Shown here one piece after another: positions 19,701 to 28,976 of a stretch of 64,000 bases of DNA; within the stretch, counting starts at the first letter, position 1, and each line of letters begins with the position of its first letter. This DNA is from Cedecea davisae DSM 4568. GTDB lineage: Bacteria; Pseudomonadota; Gammaproteobacteria; Enterobacterales; Enterobacteriaceae. The translations under genes were made by a program, and so were the position numbers. The stretch is taken from positions 4,374,739 through 4,438,738 of the forward strand of contig NZ_KE161030.1 in NCBI RefSeq assembly GCF_000412335.2, read 5' to 3'. The notes under the pieces are model-generated. The model was not told the DNA's origin, searched no databases, and was given only the letters and a program-made list of their open reading frames with translations.

Positions 19701-20555
19701 TTATGCTTCTATCGCAGCTCGCAATTTTTTCATCGCGTTCTTTTCAAGCTGGCGTACACGCTCGGCGGAAACGCCATAACGGTCTGCCAGTTCTTGCAGC
19801 GTGCTCTTGTTGTCTTCGTCCAGCCAGCGTGCGCGAATAATCTGCTGGCTACGCTCGTCAAGGCCCTGCATCGCGTCGCTCAGCTTATCGGCAGCGTGCG
19901 ATTCCCAGTTATCGTCTTCAATGCCGTCGGCAAAGTTGGACGATTTGTCCTGCAGGAACAGCACAGGCGCCATCGGCTGGCCGTCCGAGTCGTCATCGTT
20001 GGACATGTCGAAGGTCATATCCTGCGCCGCCATGCGTGATTCCATCTCAAGCACGTCTTTGCTGGACACGCCAAGCTCGTTGGCAACCATTTCGACTTCG
20101 TCCTGATTAAACCAGCCCAGACGCTGCTTGGTTTTACGCAGGTTAAAGAACAGCTTACGCTGTGCCTTGGTGGTCGCGACTTTCACGATACGCCAGTTAC
20201 GCAGCACGTATTCATGAATTTCGGCTTTGATCCAGTGCACGGCAAAGGAGACCAGGCGAACGCCGACTTCCGGATTAAAGCGGCGCACCGCTTTCATCAG
20301 GCCGATGTTGCCTTCCTGGATAAGGTCTGCCTGCGGCAGGCCGTAGCCGGAATAATTACGGGCAACGTGAACAACAAAGCGCAGGTGAGACAGGATCAGC
20401 TTTTTCGCTGCTTCCAGACTACCCTGGTAATGCAGCTTTTCAGCCAGCTCCTTCTCTTCCTCAGCCGTTAACATCGGCCAGGCGTTTGCAGCCCGGATAT
20501 ACGACTCCAGGTTACCAACAGGGGCTAAAGCTAAATTTTGCATTTCTTTGGTCAT
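19701..20555 (-). CDS. rpoH: RNA polymerase heat-shock sigma factor sigma-32 (RpoH)
   Basis: Alternative sigma factor of 284 residues that directs RNA polymerase to heat-shock promoters. Region 2 includes the RpoH box-like [18 protein letters not shown] (about 132-149) that is targeted for control. Region 4 is [27 protein letters not shown]. In E. coli translation is blocked by an mRNA secondary structure formed by the 5' coding part; the same region is well conserved here but was not folded. A prlC promoter in this window (59706-59731) fits its consensus. Confidence 0.98.
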   Translation of the reverse strand: MTKEMQNLALAPVGNLESYIRAANAWPMLTAEEEKELAEKLHYQGSLEAAKKLILSHLRFVVHVARNYSGYGLPQADLIQEGNIGLMKAVRRFNPEVGVRLVSFAVHWIKAEIHEYVLRNWRIVKVATTKAQRKLFFNLRKTKQRLGWFNQDEVEMVANELGVSSKDVLEMESRMAAQDMTFDMSNDDDSDGQPMAPVLFLQDKSSNFADGIEDDNWESHAADKLSDAMQGLDERSQQIIRARWLDEDNKSTLQELADRYGVSAERVRQLEKNAMKKLRAAIEA

Positions 20556-20811
20556 TCAAACCCTCTCTTAGAGACTGACGTACAGGTTGCCATCTACTGG
20601 CGGCGGCGCGCCTGCAATGCAGCGAGCGCCAAACCGTATCATCCACTGTACTCTCAGACAGTGATGTTATCCACAAGTTCAATGTAAAGCTGTGAATAGA
20701 TTACACACAAAGTGTGACGGTTATTGCAGCATGGCAGGGGGCACTGCGGAGTAAAACTCATCCCCTGCTGACGACGTTATCGTAGCAGAAGATGAGTATA
20801 CCAAAAACTTT
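20556..20811 (-). promoter_or_regulatory. rpoH promoter region with DnaA box and CRP-like site
   Basis: The 256-bp gap between ftsX and rpoH holds a perfect DnaA box TTATCCACA (20667-20675) and a CRP-like site TGTGA-N6-TACACA (20691-20707). Both kinds of control are known for the multiple rpoH promoters of E. coli. Individual promoters were not assigned. Confidence 0.65.
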
Positions 20812-21867
20812 TTACTGTGGGGTAAAACGGCGTAAATGTTGAACAGTGGCAAGCCAGGCTGCCAGCCAGCCGATCATCGAGGAGACCAGCAGCAGCAGCA
20901 GGCATTCGTCAAAACCTAAGCCGCTGATATCGAACTTAGTGCCGAACACCTGCGCCACTTCGGTCACCGCCGAGGACAGACGCATCACCAGAATTTCCGA
21001 CAGAATAAGCGACAGGAACGCCCCGCTAAAGCCGAGCAGCGCCCCGCCATAAAGGAACGGACGCAGAATAAAGCCGTCCGTCGCGCCAATCAGCTTTTGC
21101 ACGTTGATGGTATCGCGGCGGGCAAAAATGCTCAGGCGAACCGAGTTGCCGATAACCAGGAATACCGCGGCCACCATCAGAATGCCTATCATCGCCGCTA
21201 CGCGACCCACCAGCCCGGTCAGCGCCGCAAGGCGGGCAAACCAGCTATCGTCCATGCGCACTTCATCCACGCCGTGGATCTTCGCCACGCGGTCACGCAG
21301 CGTATTGAGGTGGTCGGTACTCTGGAAATCCAGCTTAGGGTTAACCACCGCAACCGCGGGCAGCGGGTTCTCTTCCAGCATATCCAGTGCACCGCCAAAG
21401 CCCGACCAGTTACGGAATTCGCCCAGCGCTTCTTCGCGGGAAAGGTAGTTAACTTTATCTACGCCCTCTTCCGCCTGAATCGCGCCCACAACCTGCTGCG
21501 CGGCGTTGTCGTCCAGCGCTTTATCCAGATAAACGGTGATTTGCGGTGAAGGGTAATACTGCGTCGCGGCCTGGTTGACGTTTTTGTAAACCATATAACA
21601 AACGCTCGGCAGCGTGAGGGAGATGGCAATTACCATCACCGTCAGGAACGTCGCCAGCGGCTTGCTCTTTAAATCTTGAAGCGCGCCTTCCCAGGCGTAG
21701 CGGAACTGTTCATTCACGCCCCCCTTGAGGGAGCGGCTTTTCGACTGCGGCCCTTTGCCACGCTTTTTCACCGAGCGGCCCAGATCGCCAAGCTTGTTCA
21801 GCTTGTTGAATTTATCCAGCTTGTTGCTGAAGCGCTTAATATGGTTGAGCGCACTGTTTCTATTCAC
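20812..21867 (-). CDS. ftsX: Cell division ABC transporter-like permease FtsX
   Basis: Inner-membrane protein of 351 residues that links FtsZ-bound FtsE to periplasmic activation of amidases through EnvC. It has a basic N-terminal cytoplasmic part (1-70), helix 1 (about 75-97), a large periplasmic loop (about 97-220) and three more helices. The start is a GTG at 21867, within the last codons of ftsE (8-bp overlap), with GGAGG just upstream. E. coli ftsX also starts with GTG. A longer frame from 21882 is not needed. Confidence 0.95.
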   Translation of the reverse strand: MNRNSALNHIKRFSNKLDKFNKLNKLGDLGRSVKKRGKGPQSKSRSLKGGVNEQFRYAWEGALQDLKSKPLATFLTVMVIAISLTLPSVCYMVYKNVNQAATQYYPSPQITVYLDKALDDNAAQQVVGAIQAEEGVDKVNYLSREEALGEFRNWSGFGGALDMLEENPLPAVAVVNPKLDFQSTDHLNTLRDRVAKIHGVDEVRMDDSWFARLAALTGLVGRVAAMIGILMVAAVFLVIGNSVRLSIFARRDTINVQKLIGATDGFILRPFLYGGALLGFSGAFLSLILSEILVMRLSSAVTEVAQVFGTKFDISGLGFDECLLLLLVSSMIGWLAAWLATVQHLRRFTPQ

Positions 21868-22528
21868 CTGCCAGGCCTCCATGCAAATGGCCGTCGCTTA
21901 GCGTCAACATACGGTAGTTGCGGCGCGAGATTAGCCCCATGTCGTGGGTTGCCATCAGAACCGTCACGCCGACGCGGTTAAATTCTTCAAACAGGCGCAG
22001 AATGCCTTCCGACAGCGCGTCATCCAGGTTACCGGTCGGTTCATCCGCCAGCAGTACCGCAGGCTTATTCACCACCGCACGGGCAATGCCCACGCGCTGC
22101 TGCTCACCGCCGGAGAGTTGGATTGGGAAATTTTTCGCTTTGTCCAGCAGCCCGACCTTATCTAATGCCGCCGAGACGCGACGGCGAATATCTTCGCCGC
22201 TGGCGCCGGCGATGATCAGCGGAATGGCCACGTTGTCGTAAACGGTTCTGTCCATCAACAGGTGGTGATCCTGGAAAATCATGCCGATCTGACGCCGCAG
22301 GAACGGCACCTCACGGCTCTTCAGGCGGCTAATATCGTGGCCGCCGAAAGAGATTTTCCCGGCGCTTGGCCGCTCGATACCACAGATAAGCTTGAGCAGG
22401 GTACTTTTCCCTGCGCCAGAGTGGCCGGTCAGAAAGGCCATCTCGCCCGGTTGCATATGGAAGGTCACTCCCTGCAACGCTTGTCTCCCACCGAGATAGG
22501 CTTTACTGACGTGTTCAAAGCGAATCAT
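21860..22528 (-). CDS. ftsE: Cell division ATP-binding protein FtsE
   Basis: Cytoplasmic ABC ATPase of 222 residues, the partner of FtsX at the septum. Walker A is [13 protein letters not shown], the signature is [15 protein letters not shown], Walker B is [13 protein letters not shown], and the switch His is in MATHDMGLI. It starts 2 bp after the ftsY stop, in the conserved ftsYEX order. Confidence 0.97.
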   Translation of the reverse strand: MIRFEHVSKAYLGGRQALQGVTFHMQPGEMAFLTGHSGAGKSTLLKLICGIERPSAGKISFGGHDISRLKSREVPFLRRQIGMIFQDHHLLMDRTVYDNVAIPLIIAGASGEDIRRRVSAALDKVGLLDKAKNFPIQLSGGEQQRVGIARAVVNKPAVLLADEPTGNLDDALSEGILRLFEEFNRVGVTVLMATHDMGLISRRNYRMLTLSDGHLHGGLAGE

Positions 22529-22530
22529 TG

Positions 22531-24162
22531 TTAATCCTCTCGGGCAAAAAGTGCCTCTATAAAGTCGCCCGCATTAAACGGTCGCAAATCAGAAATTTGT
22601 TCGCCGACGCCAATGTAGCGAATCGGAATACCGAACTGGTCTGCCACAGAGAAGATAACGCCACCCTTGGCGGTCCCGTCCAGTTTGGTCAGGGTGATGC
22701 CCGTTAGCCCCACCGCTTCGTGGAACAGTTTAGCCTGGCTTACCGCATTCTGACCGGTGCTGGCGTCGATGGTGAGCATAACCTCATGCGGGGCATCTTC
22801 GTCCAGCTTTTTCATAACCCTGACAATTTTCTTCAGCTCTTCCATCAGATGCGCTTTATTTTGCAGGCGCCCTGCGGTGTCGGCTATCAGGACGTCAACA
22901 TTACGCGCCTTCGCCGCCTGGATAGCATCGAAGATAACCGAAGCGGAATCCGCGCCGGTATGCTGAGCCACCACCGGAATATTGTTGCGCTGGCCCCAAA
23001 CTTGCAGCTGTTCAACCGCCGCCGCGCGGAAGGTATCGCCCGCCGCCAGCATCACGGATTTACCCTGCTGCTCAAACTGGCGCGCCAGCTTGCCGATGGT
23101 CGTGGTTTTACCCACGCCGTTAACGCCAACCATCAGGATAACAAACGGCGTTTTGCCTTCAACATTCAGCGGCTCGTCCACTTTGGCGAGGATTTCGCTC
23201 ATCTCTTCCTTCAGCAGGCCGTATAACGCCTCGGCGTCACGCAGCTGTTTGCGGCTTGCGCCTTCCGTCAGGTTGTTGATGATTTTACGGGTGGTTTCCA
23301 CCCCAACGTCGGCAATCAGAAGCTGCTCTTCCAGCTCTTCAAACAGATCATCGTCGATTTTTTTGCCGCGGAACAGACTGATAAATCCGGAACCGAGGTT
23401 TTGTTTGGTTTTGACCAGGCTGCGCTTCAGGCGCGCAAAGAAACCTTCTTTGGTTGGCTTCTCTTGTTCCTGCTGGACCGCTGCCGGAACCACTTCTTCA
23501 ACCGCTTCCGGTTCGGCTTCCTCAACGGTTTCAGGCTCGGCCTCTGGCTCTACGAGCTGTGCTTCGGCGAATAAAGCTTTTGCTTCGGCCACTTCTTCTT
23601 CAATGATTTCGTCCTGCTCGGCCTGCCATTCGTCCGGCTGTGCTGCGCTTTCAGTAACGTCTTCCGGCAGCGGCAGAACTTCGTGCTCTACGGCGGCAAC
23701 CGGCTGCTCGATAACTTCTGGCTCAACGGCAGCCACCACAGGTTCGATGATTTCCGGCTCTGGCTCGGCAATCACTTCCGGCTCGACAACCGCCTCGGGT
23801 TCGGCAATAACCTCAGGCTCTACAACCGCTTCGGGTTCAACAACGGCCTCAGGCTCGGGGGCGACTTCCGGTTCAGGGATGATTTCCGGCTCGGCAACGG
23901 CGGCATCTTCTTCCACCAGCAGCTGATTAACCTCAACCACCTCCCGGGCAAATTTTTCGGACTCCTCCAGTGAGTGCTCACTAACTAAATCCTGGGTTTC
24001 TTGTTCAGCAGCCTGGGGCTGTTGAGGCGCTTCCTGTTGTGCAGCCTGTTCAGTAACCGGTTGTTCTTCTGCTACTTTTTGTTCTGTTTCTGCTTCCGGT
24101 TGTTGATCTTTCTGGCCAAATCCCAGCCAGGAAAAAAAGCCACGTTTTTTCTCTTTCGCCAT
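22531..24162 (-). CDS. ftsY: Signal recognition particle receptor FtsY
   Basis: GTPase that docks the SRP-ribosome complex at the inner membrane. It has 543 residues against about 497 in E. coli; the extra length is in the acidic N-terminal A domain, which carries Glu-Pro repeats (residues 91-162). The membrane-targeting helix MAKEKKRGFFSWLGF is at the N-terminus. The N domain begins near GFFARLKRSLVKTKQNLG and the G domain has GVNGVGKTTTIGKLA, DTFRAAAVEQL, DTAGRLQNK and TKLDGTAKGG. It is first in ftsYEX. Confidence 0.97.
   Translation of the reverse strand: MAKEKKRGFFSWLGFGQKDQQPEAETEQKVAEEQPVTEQAAQQEAPQQPQAAEQETQDLVSEHSLEESEKFAREVVEVNQLLVEEDAAVAEPEIIPEPEVAPEPEAVVEPEAVVEPEVIAEPEAVVEPEVIAEPEPEIIEPVVAAVEPEVIEQPVAAVEHEVLPLPEDVTESAAQPDEWQAEQDEIIEEEVAEAKALFAEAQLVEPEAEPETVEEAEPEAVEEVVPAAVQQEQEKPTKEGFFARLKRSLVKTKQNLGSGFISLFRGKKIDDDLFEELEEQLLIADVGVETTRKIINNLTEGASRKQLRDAEALYGLLKEEMSEILAKVDEPLNVEGKTPFVILMVGVNGVGKTTTIGKLARQFEQQGKSVMLAAGDTFRAAAVEQLQVWGQRNNIPVVAQHTGADSASVIFDAIQAAKARNVDVLIADTAGRLQNKAHLMEELKKIVRVMKKLDEDAPHEVMLTIDASTGQNAVSQAKLFHEAVGLTGITLTKLDGTAKGGVIFSVADQFGIPIRYIGVGEQISDLRPFNAGDFIEALFARED
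23677..23892 (-). repeat. Glu-Pro coding repeats in the FtsY acidic domain
   Basis: Residues 91-162 of FtsY are built from short units such as EPEAVV, EPEVIA and EPEPEII, repeated about ten times and interrupted by VAAVEPEVIEQ. At DNA level GGCTCTACAACCGC- and GGCTCGGCAATCAC-like units recur. Such arrays change length by slippage and recombination, so copy number should differ between strains. Confidence 0.75.
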
Positions 24163-24343
24163 TTGCGACTACACTCCTCGCTGTTAACTCATGGCACAGA
24201 CCCGATTCTGCTTGCCACGGGCATAAAAAATAGTGGGCTAGTCTACCACTTTCCCGGCGCGGCATCACTCCGGTGGAATAAGGTTTCCTGGCCGGACATG
24301 CGCCGCTAGAATAGCCGCAAAATTTAGCATCGCAGTGAGAGCA

Positions 24344-24931
24344 ATGAAGAAACCCCAATCCGCTGGCTCCGGCCAGATCCGCATAATCGGCGGCCAATGG
24401 CGTGGCCGAAAACTCCCGGTTCCCGACAGCCCGGGCCTGCGTCCGACTACCGACCGGGTACGCGAAACGCTGTTTAACTGGCTGGCGCCTTCAATGGTGG
24501 ACTCACATTGCCTCGACTGCTTTGCCGGTAGCGGCGCACTTGGCCTGGAGGCGCTATCGCGCTATGCCGCCAGCGCCACGTTGATTGAAATGGATCATGC
24601 CGTCTCCCAGCAGTTGCAAAAGAACCTGGCGACCTTAAAAGCCAATAACGGCAAAGTGCTGAACGCCAATACGCTCAACGTGCTGGCGCAGCCGGGTACA
24701 CCGCATAACGTGGTGTTTGTTGACCCGCCGTTCCGCAAGGGGCTACTGGACGAAACCCTCGCCCTGCTGGAGAAAAACGGCTGGCTGGCGGACGAAGCGC
24801 TTATCTACGTTGAAAGTGAAGTGGAAAATGGTCTACCCGCAGTGCCAAAAAACTGGGCGCTGCATCGTGAAAAAGTGGCAGGCCAGGTTGCCTACCGTCT
24901 GTTTATTCGTGAAGCTCAAGGAGCCGCATAA
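24344..24931 (+). CDS. rsmD: 16S rRNA m2G966 methyltransferase RsmD
   Basis: SAM-dependent methyltransferase of 195 residues that methylates N2 of G966 in 16S rRNA in the small subunit. The N-terminal basic motif is IRIIGGQWRGRKLPV, the SAM site is LDCFAGSGALGLEALSR, and the catalytic motif is FVDPPF. The start at 24344 (MKKPQ) matches the E. coli N-terminus; an upstream GTG three codons earlier has no advantage. It is divergent from ftsY and its stop overlaps the yhhL start (TAATG). Confidence 0.94.
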   Translation: MKKPQSAGSGQIRIIGGQWRGRKLPVPDSPGLRPTTDRVRETLFNWLAPSMVDSHCLDCFAGSGALGLEALSRYAASATLIEMDHAVSQQLQKNLATLKANNGKVLNANTLNVLAQPGTPHNVVFVDPPFRKGLLDETLALLEKNGWLADEALIYVESEVENGLPAVPKNWALHREKVAGQVAYRLFIREAQGAA

Positions 24932-25206
24932 TGCCGATTCTGATTAACTTTGGCCGCCTGCTGATGCTGTGCGTGTGGGGCTTTCTGATTTTCAACCTGT
25001 TTCATCCATACCCGCGCCCGCTCAACATCTTTGTGAACGTCGCGCTGATATTTATGGTGATAATGCATGGCCTGCAGCTCAGCCTGCTGAAGGCGACCCA
25101 GCCTAAAGACGGCCCGGCGCTGCCTCGCATCGAGCAAATTAAAATCTTCGTGTTTGGCGTGTTTGAACTGCTGGTCTGGCAGAAGAAGCTGCGTCAGGGC
25201 AAGTGA
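24931..25206 (+). CDS. yhhL: DUF1145 family membrane protein YhhL
   Basis: Small inner-membrane protein of 91 residues with unknown function. Two hydrophobic segments (about 5-24 and 33-55) and a basic C-terminus are visible. Its ATG overlaps the rsmD stop, so translation is coupled. The last 13 bases overlap the convergent yhhM. Confidence 0.88.
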   Translation: MPILINFGRLLMLCVWGFLIFNLFHPYPRPLNIFVNVALIFMVIMHGLQLSLLKATQPKDGPALPRIEQIKIFVFGVFELLVWQKKLRQGK

Positions 25207-25565
25207 GGCGCTTCGGGGGCGAAGCTGACAAAGCGCGTCCCCTTATAGCTCAGCAGCCCTTTGTCTCCCACCGTCACCTGATTGTATTCCGCCGCGGTAA
25301 CGCGCATTTTCATCTCCATGCCGCCGCTCTGTGGCGCGAACCAAATTTCGTAACGCATTGAGTCCTCGGCGGGGATCACTTCCCTCTGGCGCGAGCGCCG
25401 GTCATTGAGAGGCTTTTCTCGCTTCGTTGCCACCACCACCTTTTTCACGCTCAACGGAGCCGCATCGTTTTCCATATTCTGGCGTCGCTGATGCAGGTAG
25501 CGGAAGGAAGCTGCGACCACGATTAACACGATGATCGCTATGATGAAAACGGGCGGTTTGCTCAT
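25194..25565 (-). CDS. yhhM: DUF2500 family protein YhhM
   Basis: Function unknown. It has 123 residues with one N-terminal membrane anchor (about 5-25) and a soluble periplasmic or cytoplasmic beta-rich part that ends YKGTRFVSFAPEA. Its 3' end overlaps yhhL by 13 bp on the opposite strand. This order is kept in E. coli. Confidence 0.86.
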   Translation of the reverse strand: MSKPPVFIIAIIVLIVVAASFRYLHQRRQNMENDAAPLSVKKVVVATKREKPLNDRRSRQREVIPAEDSMRYEIWFAPQSGGMEMKMRVTAAEYNQVTVGDKGLLSYKGTRFVSFAPEAPHLP

Positions 25566-25687
25566 GGCTTTGTCTCAAGTTGTCAGGCACTTTTAAGCAT
25601 AACCCTGGCGCGACGGCGTTGTCATCTGCGCCGCTTAACCACTAGACTGAGCACAGTGACGCCTGACAATTAAAATAAGGACATATC

Positions 25688-26314
25688 ATGCTTTGGTCAT
25701 TTATTGCAGTTGCTTTATCAGGTTGGATTTATATCGATGCCTCCTGGCGAGGCCCCGCCTGGCAGCGCTGGGTTTTCAAGCCTGTGACCCTACTGCTCCT
25801 GCTTTTGCTTGCCTGGCAAGCGCCGATGTTTGAAGCCTCCGGCTACCTGATTGTCGCCGGTTTGCTGGCAACCCTGGTGGGCGATGCGTTAACGCTGTTG
25901 CCGACCCAGCGCCTGCTGTACGCCGTTGGCGCTTTCTTCCTTTCACACCTGCTGTACACCATCTATTTCGCCAGCCAGATGACCTTCGCTATCTTCTGGC
26001 CGCTGCCTCTGGCGCTGCTGATTATCGGCGCGCTGCTGGTCGCCACTATCTGGACCCGGCTGGAAACACTGCGCATGCCGATCCTGACCTTTATCGGCAT
26101 GACGCTGGTGATGGTATGGCTGGCCGCCGAGCTGTACTTCTTCCGCCCGACTGCTAACAGTTTCTCCGGGTTTATCGGTGCCAGCCTGCTGCTGCTCGGC
26201 AATATTGTCTGGCTGGTTAGCCACTATCGTCATCGCTTCAGAGGCGACAGCGCAATCGCCGCCGCCTGCTATTTTGCCGGGCACTTTATGATTGTTCGTG
26301 CCCTTTATATCTGA
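25688..26314 (+). CDS. yhhN: Lysoplasmalogenase-family (TMEM86/YhhN) membrane protein
   Basis: Integral membrane protein of 208 residues with about eight predicted helices. The family includes vertebrate lysoplasmalogenase TMEM86B. Conserved polar residues include the Asp of [10 protein letters not shown] and the H-Y of [10 protein letters not shown]. The bacterial substrate is not established. It ends 2 bp before the convergent PTS gene, which marks the left edge of an inserted block. Confidence 0.88.
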   Translation: MLWSFIAVALSGWIYIDASWRGPAWQRWVFKPVTLLLLLLLAWQAPMFEASGYLIVAGLLATLVGDALTLLPTQRLLYAVGAFFLSHLLYTIYFASQMTFAIFWPLPLALLIIGALLVATIWTRLETLRMPILTFIGMTLVMVWLAAELYFFRPTANSFSGFIGASLLLLGNIVWLVSHYRHRFRGDSAIAAACYFAGHFMIVRALYI

Positions 26315-26316
26315 GC

Positions 26317-27687
26317 TTAGCGCCTCTCTTCTACGAGAGAGGCGGGTTCCAGCCTGCGGGTTTTACCGTAGATAATGGTCAATACCGCAGGCACCGTGAA
26401 CGCCACCGCGATGGCAAAGACTTCATAAATCATCTTCGAATCAGGCCCGCTGAATAACCCCAGCTCGAACACGTTGAGCACCGGCAGGAAGCTGTAGGTT
26501 TTTACCCCCAGCAGCCCGGTAATACCGCCCCCAAGCGCTGCCCCAATGCAGCCAAACACAAACAGCATGCGATATTTGAGGTTCACGCCGTACAAAGCAG
26601 GCTCGGTAATGCCGAAGAAGGCGGAGAGTGAAGCAGAGATAGCAATCTGCTTATCTTTGAGATTACGGGCGATAAATATCGCGCCGAATACCGCGCCAAA
26701 TTGCCCCATCACCGCCGACATAAACATCGCCATAATGGTGTCGTAACCGTTGACCTGAATATTGATAAGCGCCAGCGGGATGATGCCCCAGTGCACGCCG
26801 AATACCACGAACAGCTGCCCAATCCCGGCCAGTAATGCCCCGGAGATAACCGGGCTGAGGTTGTACAGCCACGCATAGCCGTTCGCGATGCCCACGCCCA
26901 CGTAATCCGCCACCGGGCCTATCACGGTAAACACCACAAACCCGCTGATAATCAGCGACAGGCAGGGAACAAATACCAGCGCCGCAATCTCAGGAATGAC
27001 CTTCTTCAGCCAGCGTTCCACGTAGCTCTGGAACAGCACGGCAAACACCGCCGGAATAACCGCTCCGCCGTAGATTTTAACGTTCAGCGCCAGGCCCATT
27101 ACGTGAAACGCGCCGGGTACGCTGGCATCCGTCAGCGGGAATATCATCGCCGCCGTTAGCGCCAGCGCGCTGAATTTATTGGTTTTAAACCGCTCTGCTG
27201 CGGTAACGGCGATAAACAGCGGCAGCATCACAAATACGCCGCTGGAAAGCGCATTAAACACGGTGAAAATATAGGAATGAGTGTCCACCAGGCTCATGGT
27301 TTGCAGCAGCACCACTATCCCTTTCACCACCCCAACGCCCGCCAGCACGCCGATGTACGGGGTAAAAATGGCCGACAGCGTAGCCAGCAGGCGGTTGATA
27401 ACCGAGCCCTTCGGCGCTGCCGCCTCGCCCTGGTTTTGCTCACCAAGCTGCGCCGTTATCTCCAGAAATACTTTTTCAACCTTCGGCCCGATGACAATCT
27501 GAAACTGCCCCGGGTTTTCAACCAGCTTGACTACCTCCGGTAATTTATAAAGCTCGTCTTTATTAATCTTAGTTTTGTCTTTAATAGTAAAACGCAGACG
27601 CGTGGCGCAGTGAGTAAGATGCTCTATATTTTCTGCTTCACCGACGTGCTTAATTATCTGGCGGGCAAGTTGACCGAAGGTAGCCAT
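26317..27687 (-). CDS. PTS EIIBC component, glucose/sucrose-superfamily type
   Basis: Membrane permease of the phosphotransferase system, 456 residues. The EIIB domain (1-90) has the phosphorylated Cys27 in HLTHCATRLRF. The EIIC domain (about 105-445) has about ten helices and the motif GITEPALYGVNLKYR. There is no EIIA domain, so it would borrow EIIA-Glc (Crr). The start at 27687 is favoured because GAGGA lies at the right distance; the ATG at 27693 is too near. It follows the SIS-domain gene by 55 bp, so sugar enters as a 6-phosphate and is passed to that enzyme. The substrate is unknown. A hairpin CGCCTCTC/GAGAGGCG lies in its last codons. Confidence 0.88.
   Translation of the reverse strand: MATFGQLARQIIKHVGEAENIEHLTHCATRLRFTIKDKTKINKDELYKLPEVVKLVENPGQFQIVIGPKVEKVFLEITAQLGEQNQGEAAAPKGSVINRLLATLSAIFTPYIGVLAGVGVVKGIVVLLQTMSLVDTHSYIFTVFNALSSGVFVMLPLFIAVTAAERFKTNKFSALALTAAMIFPLTDASVPGAFHVMGLALNVKIYGGAVIPAVFAVLFQSYVERWLKKVIPEIAALVFVPCLSLIISGFVVFTVIGPVADYVGVGIANGYAWLYNLSPVISGALLAGIGQLFVVFGVHWGIIPLALINIQVNGYDTIMAMFMSAVMGQFGAVFGAIFIARNLKDKQIAISASLSAFFGITEPALYGVNLKYRMLFVFGCIGAALGGGITGLLGVKTYSFLPVLNVFELGLFSGPDSKMIYEVFAIAVAFTVPAVLTIIYGKTRRLEPASLVEERR
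26321..26344. terminator. Possible bidirectional hairpin between yhhN and the PTS gene
   Basis: CGCCTCTC (26321-26328) pairs with GAGAGGCG (26337-26344). It lies inside the last codons of the PTS gene and just beyond the yhhN stop. There is no clear T run, so termination is uncertain. Confidence 0.35.
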
Positions 27688-27742
27688 AGTCATTCCTCAG
27701 TAGCAAGGTATGGAAATTATTTTATGTAGGGTACAGCCCGTA

Positions 27743-28813
27743 TCAGGCGTAATCGCCCGGTTTGGTTTTACTTTTTACCGCAACGCCAAAATCGGTGAAA
27801 ATGCGTTGTGGAAGGTTATTCCCTTTCGCCTCGGCAATATGATGAGCCAGGATCTGGAATGGGATCACCAGGATCAGCGGCGCAATAAATTCATCAATCT
27901 CAGCATTGACGCTAAGCGTGCGGGGATCGTTGCCTTCACCTAATTTAACTGTGTACACATAGTCGGTATATTTTTGCTCATAGGCTTTCAGCAATAATAA
28001 CCTTTCACGTGCTACGCCCGGCGTATCAATAAAGAACATGCGGTGATTGCCGTTCACCTCGAAATAAGGCCCGTGCATAAAGGTTTCCAGCTCTACGCCC
28101 TGAGAAGGCACGCGAATAGTCTCGGCAAATTTGGTCTCCATCTCTTTAATCACGCCAACGCCTGGCCCAAAGCCAATCGCGGTAAATCGCGGCGAAGCAA
28201 CCAGCTCATCCTGCCATTTGCTAAAGAAAGATTCTGTAGCGGAGATAACCGCCGGAATCGCCTTCACCGCTTTTTCCAGCTTCGCCAGTTCGACGGCTTC
28301 CTGCTCCGCGCTCAGCTTGCCGCTACGGCGGGCGGAAAAAATGCCCAGCAGCATAAATTTCAAAATGGTGGCAACGTAGCCTTTAGTGACATAGCCCACC
28401 CGCTCTTCGCCAATTTCGATATCGACAACATGATCAACGGTACGCGCCAGTTCGCTGCCCATTTTGCTGGTTATGCCGAGGGTTTTTACCTCATGCGACC
28501 GGCGAATATGTTGGATAGCGTTGATGGTGGAAGTGCTCTCCCCGCTCTGGGAAACGCCAATCACCAGATCCGTAGTTTCGGCAAATTTTTCGTAATGCTG
28601 GAAATGAAAAGGCTCCTCCACCGTAATGCGCACATCCGCCAGCTTCTCCACGTAATATTTGGCGCTTTTGATGGCGTTAATGCTGGAACCGGTCGCCAGC
28701 ACCAGCCAGTTTTTTTGCCCGTTAAGCACCGGCAGGTCGGACGGATAGCGGGCACTCATGGCGCCAAGCGTCGCCTGTTCCTCGTGGATGTAGGTCATCA
28801 TTGTCGGTTTCAT
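27743..28813 (-). CDS. SIS-domain sugar-phosphate isomerase/deaminase-like protein
   Basis: Cytoplasmic enzyme of 356 residues with two SIS domains, as in the GlmS isomerase half, AgaS and the fructosamine-6-phosphate deglycase FrlB. Domain 1 has the phosphate site LATGSSINAIKSAKYY and VSQSGESTSTINAIQ. Domain 2 has IGFGPGVGVIKEMETKFAET and the catalytic Glu/His region VELETFMHGPYFEV. The start at 28813 has AGGAGA about six bases upstream. Next to a PTS gene it probably acts on a 6-phosphorylated amino sugar or sugar-amine conjugate; this is inference. The promoter carries a perfect palindromic operator. Confidence 0.82.
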   Translation of the reverse strand: MKPTMMTYIHEEQATLGAMSARYPSDLPVLNGQKNWLVLATGSSINAIKSAKYYVEKLADVRITVEEPFHFQHYEKFAETTDLVIGVSQSGESTSTINAIQHIRRSHEVKTLGITSKMGSELARTVDHVVDIEIGEERVGYVTKGYVATILKFMLLGIFSARRSGKLSAEQEAVELAKLEKAVKAIPAVISATESFFSKWQDELVASPRFTAIGFGPGVGVIKEMETKFAETIRVPSQGVELETFMHGPYFEVNGNHRMFFIDTPGVARERLLLLKAYEQKYTDYVYTVKLGEGNDPRTLSVNAEIDEFIAPLILVIPFQILAHHIAEAKGNNLPQRIFTDFGVAVKSKTKPGDYA

Positions 28814-28829
28814 CGGCTCTCCTGTAATC

Positions 28830-28885
28830 AAAACCTGAAAACGTTTTCAGGTTTTAGGCTAGAGGAGTCAGACGAGGCTTGTCAA
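28830..28885 (-). promoter_or_regulatory. Promoter and LacI-type operator of the SIS-PTS operon
   Basis: A perfect 26-bp palindrome (28830-28855) has arms AAAACCTGAAAAC and GTTTTCAGGTTTT with the central CG typical of LacI-family operators. On the minus strand a consensus -35 TTGACA (28880-28885) and a weak -10 TAGCCT (28856-28861) are 18 bp apart, so the operator covers the transcription start. The regulator is most likely the LacI protein encoded next to it. Confidence 0.85.
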
Positions 28886-28940
28886 CGCCAGATCGTGCAA
28901 TTGCTAGCGGGATCAAAAAATGGAGTGAAGGGCGGCTACA

Positions 28941-28968
28941 GGCGGAGGCAAGGTAATATGCCTCCGCC
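28941..28968 (-). terminator. Hairpin after the LacI-type regulator gene
   Basis: GGCGGAGGCA (28941-28950) and TGCCTCCGCC (28959-28968) form a perfect 10-bp stem downstream of the regulator stop. No T run follows on the minus strand, so it may be a weak terminator or a 3'-end protector. Confidence 0.5.
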
Positions 28969-28976
28969 GTTGAAAA

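Noticed and set aside
23677-23892. Repeat array considered as CRISPR
   Set aside because: The units are in frame inside FtsY, short, imperfect and without spacers. No CRISPR array was seen in the window.
22982-23926. 314-codon Ser/Gly-rich frame antisense to ftsY
   Set aside because: It is the complement of the Glu-Pro repeat and NG domain of FtsY; low complexity comes from the repeat.
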